A DNA stretch of 5,645 bases from assembly GCA_019090185.1 (NCBI GenBank), contig JAHRWJ010000031.1, positions 1-5,645 of the forward strand. Direction: 5' to 3'. Below the pieces are notes generated by a model, which was not told where the DNA came from, made no database searches, and worked only from the letters and a program-made list of their open reading frames with translations. A program made the position numbers and the translations under genes. The stretch's first letter is position 1, and the number at the start of each line of letters is the position of its first letter. This stretch comes from Immundisolibacteraceae bacterium (lineage in GTDB: Bacteria; Pseudomonadota; Gammaproteobacteria; Immundisolibacterales; Immundisolibacteraceae). Shown here one piece after another: positions 1 through 5,645 of the stretch.

Positions 1-533
1 CGGATGGCCAGGGTGGCCCCGAAGACAGCCGACAATTTCTATCATTCGTCGTGGATGAAGAGGAATACGGTGTCGACATTCTGCGGGTACAGGAGATTCG
101 CGGCTGGCAGCCGACCACTCGCATTCCGGGTGTCCCTGGCTACATTAAGGGGGTGCTCAACCTGCGTGGTGCGGTGGTGCCCGTTATTGATCTGCGCTTA
201 CGGTTTCATCTGCCAGAATTGGCCTACGGCCCGACCACAGTGGTGATTGTGCTGCAGGTGGAAGATGCCCGGGGTGGCCACAAAATGGGTCTGGTGGTTG
301 ATGCGGTGTCCGACGTTTACACCTTTGAGGCCAACCGGGTGCAACCGCCACCAGATTTTGGTGCTCAGATCGGCAGTGTGTTCCTTAAGGGGTTGGTGAC
401 CATGGAGCAAGGCATGTTGATTTTGGTTGATGTCGATAAGCTGTTTGCCTCTGACCAAATGCTCGAATTGATCGATTCTGTCACTTTTGATCAGTCGTCC
501 GAGCAGGAACCACCAGAAGCCTCTGCGGCTTAA
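1..533 (+). CDS. cheW: CheW-family chemotaxis coupling protein, 5' end outside window
   Basis: This is the C-terminal 176 residues of a CheW scaffold protein, which links chemoreceptor tips to the CheA histidine kinase in the cytoplasmic array. The open frame runs in from the window edge (first full codon at 3), so the start is not visible; GTG at 51 lies inside the first conserved beta strand and is not a believable start. CheW hallmarks appear in order: EEYGVDILRVQEIRG, an IPGVPGYIKGVLNLRG block, the VVPVIDLR strand, MGLVVDAVSDV, and a closing GMLILVDVDKLF. CheW proteins are usually about 150-180 residues, so only a short N-terminal piece should be missing. A polar, acidic tail of about 20 residues (SSEQEPPEASAA end) follows the fold. 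It is first of four same-strand chemosensory genes. Family assignment is very secure; which CheW paralogue it is cannot be told. Confidence 0.95.
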   Translation, partial: DGQGGPEDSRQFLSFVVDEEEYGVDILRVQEIRGWQPTTRIPGVPGYIKGVLNLRGAVVPVIDLRLRFHLPELAYGPTTVVIVLQVEDARGGHKMGLVVDAVSDVYTFEANRVQPPPDFGAQIGSVFLKGLVTMEQGMLILVDVDKLFASDQMLELIDSVTFDQSSEQEPPEASAA

Positions 534-577
534 GTCGGTGCCGTTGATCCACCTTGGCCAGAGATTAAAAAACCTGA

Positions 578-592
578 CTGGCTGTTAGCCGG
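578..592. repeat. Short inverted repeat in the cheW-receptor gap
   Basis: Bases 578-583 (CTGGCT) can pair with 587-592 (AGCCGG) around a GTT loop, giving a six-pair stem with one G-T wobble. An A-run (567-572) lies before it and a T-run (603-607) lies ten bases after it. It might be a weak attenuator or processing hairpin between cheW and the next gene. The T-run is too far away for a textbook intrinsic terminator, so no function is assigned. The rest of this 104-base gap (534-637) shows no convincing promoter. Confidence 0.3.
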
Positions 593-622
593 CTTGATGT
601 CCTTTTTCAGCTTCATTCCCCC

Positions 623-628
623 GAGGAG
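623..628 (+). promoter_or_regulatory. Ribosome binding site of the coiled-coil receptor gene
   Basis: GAGGAG is a strong Shine-Dalgarno match, nine bases before the ATG at 638. It fixes the start of the 767-residue protein, whose N-terminal 100 residues are low-complexity and would not decide the start on their own. Confidence 0.8.
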
Positions 629-637
629 CCTATTGGT

Positions 638-2941
638 ATGAGCCCAGTGTCGGAGAATTCCCATCCATCTATAAAACCTGGTGAGGATGCACCCAAGAGT
701 GTAGCTACTGGCAGCCAGGTTGCACGCTCAGCTGATGAAAAGGCGGCTGCATTGAGTCCTCAGGAAAGCGCTCTTCAGCATGCGGTGAAATCCGCATCCG
801 TAATTAATTTATTTGATGTCATGTCAGCGGCTATGGATGGTTCCCCAAACAACTCAGGTCAATCATCGCAGTCGCCAGGTTCCGAATCGAGTTCCGAGTC
901 GAATAGAACCGATAGCGACAACCACCTTGATGACGTGGATCTTGCCCCCACTATTGATGACCCTTATCAGCCATTAACATCCGGTATTTCAGACAGCTAT
1001 AACCCCAAAAAAGCATTAGCCTTGCTGCAACAACAGGTGCTTGGATTGACCGACGAGCTGCAGTCTCTGCTCGTGACCTCGAACCGGGAGAGTGCAGGTG
1101 GCCCAGAAGGCGTTGTGGAATTGGGTGCACCGGCCGGCGCTGTTAATGACGAGAACCAGCAGCTGGTCAATGATTTGGCTGATGGTTTACACCCCGCTGA
1201 TTGGTCTGACGATCTCGATAACGGGACAGCGGATCTACGCCCAGGTCAGATGTCGCAGCAAAACCAGCAGCTGCGCCTACAGTTGAGCCAGCTCGAAAAC
1301 CAGAACCGGCAGCTAGAACATGAACTCGGTGAGATCTGGCAGGCCTCTGGCGTGGCCAAGCCTGATGACCGTTTGGTCGCGCTGCAGAACCAGGTAGAGG
1401 TTTTAAAGTCGGAGGTTGACCAAGGCCAACTAGAGGCCAAGTCGAATCACCGCTTCTCCACAGAACAGCGCCAGCAGTTGCAGACCGTACAGGCACAATT
1501 GCTGGCAACCGAACAGCAATTGGTCGTCAGTCAGCAAACTCACGGCAAGCTCTCTACTGAGTTGAAAACGGCGCAGAATCAATTCAATACGGAACATCGC
1601 CAACAGGCAGGCCTGCGGCAGCAGAACGCAGATTTAGCCCAAAAGTTGGCCGACTCTAACCAACAGGCCGACTTGTCTGGCCAGAAACGCGCACAACAGC
1701 ACAAAGATATTCAAGGTTTAGAGCTTAAATTACAGCAGCTTAATAGCGACAACCAGCAGCTCAATAACAGAGTAAATCAGGCAAAAACCGAGTTACAAAA
1801 ATCCGCTGATGTCGAAGCTCTGTTGCAGGCGGCTAACGGCCGGGTTGACCAGTTATCGGCAGAATATCAAAACCAGCTACAGCAGTTACAGCAGCAGCTA
1901 GACAGTGCCGAACAGCGCCTGGGTGCCAGCCAGCAACAAGGCGAGCAGTTAGCCAGTGAACTGGCTAGTTTGCAGAGCCGGTCGAGCGATCAGAAACTGG
2001 AGGGAACTATTAGCCAGTTACAGGCGGAGTTGGCGCAAGCACGGCAGGCGCTGACCGACCAGGAGCAGCTGTCCAGCCAACTGGCAACGGTTGAATCCGA
2101 GTTATTAGCGGTTTCAAATCAGAATCAGCACTTAGTTGCAGCCGCCGAGATGGGCCGTTCTCAAAGGGAATCCGAGTTGGCTAGCCGGAATGATTCAGGT
2201 TCTGCTGATTTAAAATCATTACAACAGACCCAGCGGGAATTAGAGCAGCATTTCTTTGACCGATCAGGTCGGTTGAAATCGGCGGCCCGCGAGACTCTGC
2301 AACTGAATGATGACGAGCAGCGTGCTGGAGGCCGAATTCAGCGGGCCAAAACCCAGGTTGAAGATGCCGACACGGCAATCAAGGTCGCGCTGCAGCGCAC
2401 CAGCCAGACCAGCACGGCGATTGACCAGGTGACCGCCACTTGTCATGACATTGATGATCTGACCGGTGACATTAAGCAGATTGCCATGCAGAGCAACATG
2501 TTGGCGCTGAATGCCTCAGTCGAGGCTGCCAGGGCCGGGGAGTCGGGAAACGGCTTTAAGCAGGTTGCTGACGAAGTGCGCAAGCTTTCTCGGCGCTGCA
2601 GTAGCGTCGAAACCCAGATCAGCAAACTGATTGCGGTCAGCCTTGAACGCACCCAGAACTGCAGCGACACATTTAATCAGGCATTGACTGATTACGACGG
2701 TGCAGATCAGCAACTGTCCCGACTGCGCAAATTTATCTGCTGGAGTGGCGACAGCAACCAACAGCAGTTGGCCGCGCTGGGTCAACTAACGACCAACCTG
2801 AATCAGTTACAGCAAACGGATAATACCGAGCAGGCGTTGCTAGCTGAGCTAAAACAGACCGCTAAACAGCTGCAAAGTAATGCCAGGCAGCGCAGTAGTA
2901 AGGGTCATGGGCCACTATCAGAACAGGACGAATCGCTGTGA
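638..2941 (+). CDS. Soluble glutamine-rich coiled-coil protein with C-terminal chemoreceptor (MCP) signalling tip
   Basis: A 767-residue chemoreceptor-like protein with no signal peptide or membrane segment, so probably cytoplasmic. Residues 1-120 are polar and disordered-looking, with a Ser/Asp-rich stretch (67-102) and one short hydrophobic helix (SVINLFDVM, 54-62). Residues about 203-515 are a long coiled coil: L212, L219, L226 and I233 form a heptad series with N209, L216, N223 and L230 at the other core position, and L361-L386 repeats the pattern with N372 in the core. Glutamine makes up 68 of residues 201-500. Residues 612-654 are the MCP hairpin tip (MLALNASVEAARAGESGNGF, then ADEVRKLSRR). 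A Gln-rich helical tail follows. The tip should contact CheW and CheA, but several contact residues differ from the usual form. No ligand-binding, PAS, HAMP or globin domain is recognisable. It lies between cheW and cheB, as a main receptor of the system would. The tip is certain; the role of the coil is unknown. A structural or localisation protein that borrows an MCP tip is an alternative. Confidence 0.88.
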   Translation: MSPVSENSHPSIKPGEDAPKSVATGSQVARSADEKAAALSPQESALQHAVKSASVINLFDVMSAAMDGSPNNSGQSSQSPGSESSSESNRTDSDNHLDDVDLAPTIDDPYQPLTSGISDSYNPKKALALLQQQVLGLTDELQSLLVTSNRESAGGPEGVVELGAPAGAVNDENQQLVNDLADGLHPADWSDDLDNGTADLRPGQMSQQNQQLRLQLSQLENQNRQLEHELGEIWQASGVAKPDDRLVALQNQVEVLKSEVDQGQLEAKSNHRFSTEQRQQLQTVQAQLLATEQQLVVSQQTHGKLSTELKTAQNQFNTEHRQQAGLRQQNADLAQKLADSNQQADLSGQKRAQQHKDIQGLELKLQQLNSDNQQLNNRVNQAKTELQKSADVEALLQAANGRVDQLSAEYQNQLQQLQQQLDSAEQRLGASQQQGEQLASELASLQSRSSDQKLEGTISQLQAELAQARQALTDQEQLSSQLATVESELLAVSNQNQHLVAAAEMGRSQRESELASRNDSGSADLKSLQQTQRELEQHFFDRSGRLKSAARETLQLNDDEQRAGGRIQRAKTQVEDADTAIKVALQRTSQTSTAIDQVTATCHDIDDLTGDIKQIAMQSNMLALNASVEAARAGESGNGFKQVADEVRKLSRRCSSVETQISKLIAVSLERTQNCSDTFNQALTDYDGADQQLSRLRKFICWSGDSNQQQLAALGQLTTNLNQLQQTDNTEQALLAELKQTAKQLQSNARQRSSKGHGPLSEQDESL

Positions 2942-2980
2942 TGATGCAGATGATTAATAACAGCCTTCAGCAGACAGGAT

Positions 2981-2985
2981 AAGGA
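2981..2985 (+). promoter_or_regulatory. Ribosome binding site of cheB
   Basis: AAGGA lies seven bases before the ATG at 2993. It supports that start, which also places the receiver-domain aspartates at the expected residues 10, 11 and 56. Confidence 0.75.
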
Positions 2986-2992
2986 AACCGCA

Positions 2993-4060
2993 ATGACTGC
3001 AAAACGAGTGCTAATTTGTGATGATTCTGCGTTAATCCGACAGTTACTGTCCGAGATACTCGGCGCTGACCCGGAGATGGAAGTGGTGGGGGTTGCCGCT
3101 GACGCCAACATTGCCAGGGAGATGATCAAAACCTTGCAGCCTGACGTGATGACACTCGACGTTGAGATGCCGGGTATGGACGGCATTACTTTTTTGCGCA
3201 ATATCATGCGGCTGCGACCCATGCCAGTAGTGATGGTCTCCACGCTCACCGAGCGAGGCGCCGAAATTACCCTTGAGGCATTGTCGATTGGTGCGGTTGA
3301 TTGTGTCGCTAAACCTAAAACGGATGTCACCAACAGCCTGCATCAATATGCCAGTGAGATTTGTGAGATTGTTCGTGTTGCCGCGGGCGCCAAGGTTTCA
3401 CCAAAAAGCAGTGCCTCTGCCGCCCACGCGGCGGGTCATGTTACCGAGTTCCACGCTACTAGCGGCGGGCTGATAAAACAGATTATCGGCATCGGTGCCT
3501 CTACCGGCGGCACCGAAGCGATTAATGATGTGCTCAGCGCCCTGCCGGCCAATTCACCGCCAGTGGTGATTACCCAGCATATTCCCGAAGGCTTCAGCAA
3601 AACCTTCGCTAAACGATTGGATTTGGCCAGTGATTTAACCGTTTGCGAGGCAGAGCATGGCCAGCCGTTGAAAGTGGGTCACGCCTATGTGGCACCCGGA
3701 GATCAGCACCTCAAGTTGCAGAAAAAGGCCGGTGGTTATTTCATTATGCTGGACGATGGCCCCAAGGTGAATCGCCATCGACCATCGGTGGGGGTGATGT
3801 TCAATTCGATTCTAGAAGAGTTTGACGGGCTGTTTGTGGCCGCAATCTTGACCGGTATGGGTAACGATGGCTCTGAGGAACTACTCAATGTGCGCAATTC
3901 CGGTGCCCTGACGATTGCCCAAAATGAGGCGACTTCCGTGGTTTGGGGTATGCCGGGTAGGGCGGTAGAGCTGGGTGCAGCGGAGCAGGTGTTACCGATC
4001 AGTAAAATTGCGCTGGCACTGATGCGTGGGTTTGATCCCACCTGCAAAATGGGCGCGTAG
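2993..4060 (+). CDS. cheB: Chemotaxis response regulator protein-glutamate methylesterase/glutamine deamidase CheB
   Basis: CheB removes methyl groups from glutamyl methyl esters on chemoreceptors, and deamidates receptor glutamines, to give adaptation; phosphorylation by CheA activates it. The 355 residues match the family's usual length. The receiver domain (about 1-122) has the acidic pair D10-D11, phospho-acceptor D56 in TLDVEMPGMDG, the VMVSTLT switch region (81-86) and conserved K107 in AKPK. A linker rich in Ser, Ala and His (about 130-160) leads to the catalytic domain (about 163-347). The triad is visible: S170 in GIGASTGG, H196 in QHIPEGF and D292 in TGMGNDG. All key residues are intact, so it should be active. 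It starts 51 bases after the coiled-coil receptor gene and ends nine bases before the next receptor gene, consistent with one transcript. No cheR is in the window; it is presumably upstream. Its likely substrates are the receptors encoded on either side, which is an inference. Confidence 0.98.
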   Translation: MTAKRVLICDDSALIRQLLSEILGADPEMEVVGVAADANIAREMIKTLQPDVMTLDVEMPGMDGITFLRNIMRLRPMPVVMVSTLTERGAEITLEALSIGAVDCVAKPKTDVTNSLHQYASEICEIVRVAAGAKVSPKSSASAAHAAGHVTEFHATSGGLIKQIIGIGASTGGTEAINDVLSALPANSPPVVITQHIPEGFSKTFAKRLDLASDLTVCEAEHGQPLKVGHAYVAPGDQHLKLQKKAGGYFIMLDDGPKVNRHRPSVGVMFNSILEEFDGLFVAAILTGMGNDGSEELLNVRNSGALTIAQNEATSVVWGMPGRAVELGAAEQVLPISKIALALMRGFDPTCKMGA

Positions 4061-4063
4061 GAG
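4059..4063 (+). promoter_or_regulatory. Ribosome binding site overlapping the cheB stop codon
   Basis: AGGAG uses the last two bases of the cheB TAG stop and lies six bases before the ATG at 4070. This suggests translational coupling of the two genes. It favours the ATG at 4070 over the in-frame ATG-ATG pair at 4091-4096, which has no comparable site before it. Confidence 0.75.
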
Positions 4064-4069
4064 CGAATA

Positions 4070-5293
4070 ATGTTTGCAAGGCTAGGCGTAATGATGGCCA
4101 AAAAAAATGTGCTGCTAGCACTCGGCCTGGGCTGGATAGTTGCCATGATTGTCGGTGCACATCTCTGGGGTCATCTCTGTGTTGCCCTGGTGGTGTTTGG
4201 TATGTTGCGTGATCGACGCTCCGAAGGTGAGTGGTTAACCAAGGTGTCGCTACAGGAGCAATGGGAAGAAGATACCCAATTTCCCTCAGAATGGTTTGAT
4301 CTGCTTGAGGCGCTCAGTGACGTCAATCGGGCAGGTGTTGCCGAGATGCGTAAGGAGAGTAATCGGGTGCGCGAATTAACCGCCGATGCGGTGGCTACCC
4401 TGGGTCAAAGCTTTGAGGAGCTGGAGCAGATGTCCCGGGCGCAGAACCGATTGGTTACTGAACTGCTTGATACCGGCAGCGATCTTAAATTTGACGATAA
4501 AAAAGAGAGTGAGGAAGACGATGAATCCGCCGAGGAGGCCACTACTCAATCCTTGGTGGATGAGACGAACAAAATCCTGGAAGGTTTTATCGCGACCTTG
4601 ATAAACGTGAGCAAGGACAGTGTTGCGGCGGTCTATCAGATTGATGATATGAAAGTTCACCTCGATGGAATCTTTGGGCTTATTGAAGATGTTGAATCGA
4701 TCGCCAGCCAGACCAATCTGTTGGCACTGAATGCGGCAATTGAGGCGGCTAGGGCCGGTGAGGCCGGCAAAGGCTTTTCGGTGGTCGCGGACGAAGTGCG
4801 GGGGCTGTCACGGCGCTCTGCAACCCTTAATGAAGCGATTCGTTCCCGAGTTCGCCAGGCCGAGGACTCTGTCGAAGGGGTGCGGGTGACAGTCAGCGAC
4901 ATGGCCTCCCGAGATATGAACATCACCATCGAATCAAAAGATAAGGTTCACCGGCTGGTGTTAAGCATGGCGGATGCCAACAGTCATTACGCGGAAAGCA
5001 TGAGCGAAGTTTCGGTCTACACCGAACAGCTAAATGCGGCCCTGGGCGCGGCGGTGCGCAGTCTTCAGTTCGAAGATATGGTGTCGCAAACCATTGGCAC
5101 CATGGAAGCCAACTTCAGCCGTATCGAAGAGGCAGCAGAATCGCTGCACGCCGATTTATCGAAAAATGCGGGTCACCCGCACCCAACCGAGGTGTTGGCC
5201 GCCGTTCAGCGCATGCAGGAAGCCTGGGCCGAAGACCTTAAACGGCCCGTATCACAGGTGTCGATGGATGAGGGTGAGGTTGAACTTTTTTAG
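4070..5293 (+). CDS. Membrane-anchored chemoreceptor-like (MCP) protein without periplasmic sensor, with CheZ-like motif in its C-terminal helix
   Basis: A 407-residue methyl-accepting-type signalling protein. Residues about 14-46 are hydrophobic and broken by HLWGH, which reads as a tight membrane hairpin with almost no periplasmic loop; there is no external ligand domain and no obvious HAMP. A helix (about 75-135) is followed by a very acidic spacer (about 136-160, with [13 protein letters not shown]), then the signalling bundle. The tip at 211-250 is near canonical ([38 protein letters not shown]), so binding to CheW and CheA is expected. The return helix carries [10 protein letters not shown] (331-340), which resembles the catalytic helix of CheZ. 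A Pro/His-containing linker (about 366-373), another short helix and an acidic tail ending GEVELF follow. The C-terminal five residues lack the aromatic second residue of the NWETF-type CheR/CheB docking peptide. It starts nine bases after cheB. The family call is secure; any phosphatase role is only a hypothesis. Confidence 0.93.
   Translation: MFARLGVMMAKKNVLLALGLGWIVAMIVGAHLWGHLCVALVVFGMLRDRRSEGEWLTKVSLQEQWEEDTQFPSEWFDLLEALSDVNRAGVAEMRKESNRVRELTADAVATLGQSFEELEQMSRAQNRLVTELLDTGSDLKFDDKKESEEDDESAEEATTQSLVDETNKILEGFIATLINVSKDSVAAVYQIDDMKVHLDGIFGLIEDVESIASQTNLLALNAAIEAARAGEAGKGFSVVADEVRGLSRRSATLNEAIRSRVRQAEDSVEGVRVTVSDMASRDMNITIESKDKVHRLVLSMADANSHYAESMSEVSVYTEQLNAALGAAVRSLQFEDMVSQTIGTMEANFSRIEEAAESLHADLSKNAGHPHPTEVLAAVQRMQEAWAEDLKRPVSQVSMDEGEVELF
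5060..5128 (+). other. CheZ-like F-E-D-x-x-x-Q segment within the membrane receptor gene
   Basis: Residues 331-353 of the membrane receptor-like protein include F334, D336, Q340, I342, M345, I352 and E353. In CheZ of enteric bacteria, as I recall it, the active-site helix reads FQDLTGQ, with D143 and Q147 catalysing dephosphorylation of CheY-P, and I, M, I and E recur at the same offsets. The D-to-Q spacing is identical. The match is seen by eye and depends on a remembered CheZ sequence. It may be just a conserved helix of this receptor subfamily. Confidence 0.45.
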
Positions 5294-5340
5294 CCGATCC
5301 AGGTTTCTAATTTAGCGTACCGAAGATCGCGTCGCCCAGT

Positions 5341-5645
5341 CTATGCTGTCAATGAAGCTTCAATCACCTCAGCTAGCTGACCGGGCATCGACAGAAACGG
5401 CGAGTGGCCAGAGTCCAGTTCAAACAGCTCAGCGCAGTTGCCATCTCTATACATCTCTCTTTGCAGGTCGGGGTGTATCGCCCGATCCTGCAGACAGACA
5501 ATGGCATCCCTTGGCACCTTGCCAAAATTATCAGCCGTTAATTGAACTGCTGAGTTGATCGGCGCTGCGGCCTGGGGCGTCAGTCGGGCTTTGGCACTGG
5601 CAGCCTCCGCCGGATCACAGTCATGATAAAAAATTTCCTCAATAG
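5341..5645 (-). CDS. Alpha/beta hydrolase fold protein, C-terminal part (5' end outside window)
   Basis: On the minus strand an open frame enters from the window end and runs 100 codons to a TAG at 5343-5341. The protein contains EEIFYHDCDPAEAASAKARL, LTPQAAAP, FGKVPRDAIVCLQDRAI and LFELDSGHSPFLSMPGQLAE. This is the C-terminal half of the small esterase/hydroxynitrile-lyase-like alpha/beta hydrolases. The Asp in CLQDRAI and the His in SGHSPF, 27 residues apart, are at the usual places of the catalytic acid and histidine; the nucleophile serine would be in the missing half. The substrate cannot be inferred. It converges on the chemosensory operon with 47 bases between stops and is not obviously related to it. 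No start codon in this frame lies at a sensible position inside the window, so the gene clearly begins beyond it. Confidence 0.87.
   Translation of the reverse strand, partial: IEEIFYHDCDPAEAASAKARLTPQAAAPINSAVQLTADNFGKVPRDAIVCLQDRAIHPDLQREMYRDGNCAELFELDSGHSPFLSMPGQLAEVIEASLTA

Noticed and set aside
544..572. Possible sigma-70 promoter (TTGATC with A-rich -10 region)
   Set aside because: The -35 is only partial and the -10 at correct spacing is an A-run, not TATAAT-like.
579..594. GG-N10-GC spacing resembling a sigma-54 promoter before the coiled-coil receptor gene
   Set aside because: GG at 580-581 and GC at 592-593 fit the spacing, but the TT before GC is CG and the rest of the consensus is poor. 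Such spacing is expected by chance in a gap this long, and the bases also form the inverted repeat.
1872..1900. CAG/TTACAG-rich run as a slippage-prone microsatellite
   Set aside because: The copies are interrupted by leucine codons in heptad spacing, and CAA/CAG usage is mixed, so coiled-coil selection explains it better than repeat expansion.
2732..2758. Possible chemoreceptor zinc-binding (CZB) motif around KFICWSGDS
   Set aside because: Only the Cys and Gly fit C-x-[LFMVI]-G-x-[WFYI], and the required histidines are absent nearby.
2941..2982. 13-codon ORF overlapping the receptor stop (TGATG)
   Set aside because: No ribosome binding site of its own was recognised and it is very short; it is more simply the leader before cheB.
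5294..5340. Bidirectional terminator between the convergent genes
   Set aside because: Short complementary pieces exist (CGATC at 5295-5299 with GATCG at 5325-5329, GGT with ACC inside), but the stem is interrupted and no T-run follows on either strand.
5343..5558. 71-residue ORF on the + strand after the last receptor
   Set aside because: It is antisense to the alpha/beta hydrolase fragment, whose protein is clearly recognisable; the + strand product resembles nothing.

Overview
The window is one end of a chemosensory (chemotaxis-like) gene cluster, followed by the tail of an unrelated gene on the opposite strand. By protein type (CheW, CheB, MCP tips of proteobacterial kind), mid-range GC content and glutamine-rich proteins, it fits a gammaproteobacterium, possibly marine. 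The taxonomic call is an inference, since no phylogenetic marker is present.

Layout from left to right: the 3' part of a cheW coupling-protein gene (to 533, its start lies outside the window); a 104-base gap; a gene for an unusual 767-residue soluble coiled-coil protein that ends in a chemoreceptor signalling tip (638-2941); a complete cheB methylesterase gene (2993-4060); and a 407-residue membrane-anchored chemoreceptor-like gene (4070-5293). All four are on the + strand. The gaps of 104, 51 and 9 bases and a good ribosome binding site before each complete gene suggest one operon. Convergent to it, with 47 bases between stop codons, is the C-terminal 100 residues of an alpha/beta hydrolase on the - strand (5341-5645, cut by the window end). 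It has no start codon inside the window and is easily missed.

How the genes may work together: CheW couples receptor tips to a CheA kinase, presumably encoded upstream. CheB demethylates or deamidates receptors when phosphorylated at D56. The two receptor-like proteins on either side of cheB are the unusual part. Neither has a recognisable ligand-binding domain. One has no membrane segment and carries about 300 residues of glutamine-rich coiled coil in place of a sensor. The other has only a tight N-terminal membrane hairpin, and its C-terminal helix carries a stretch closely resembling the CheZ phosphatase motif (F-E-D-x-x-x-Q), followed by a linker and a short acidic/hydrophobic tail. The arrangement suggests a signalling array that reads an internal, membrane or surface-contact cue rather than a soluble external ligand, with a possible built-in response-regulator phosphatase. 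That last point is a hypothesis.
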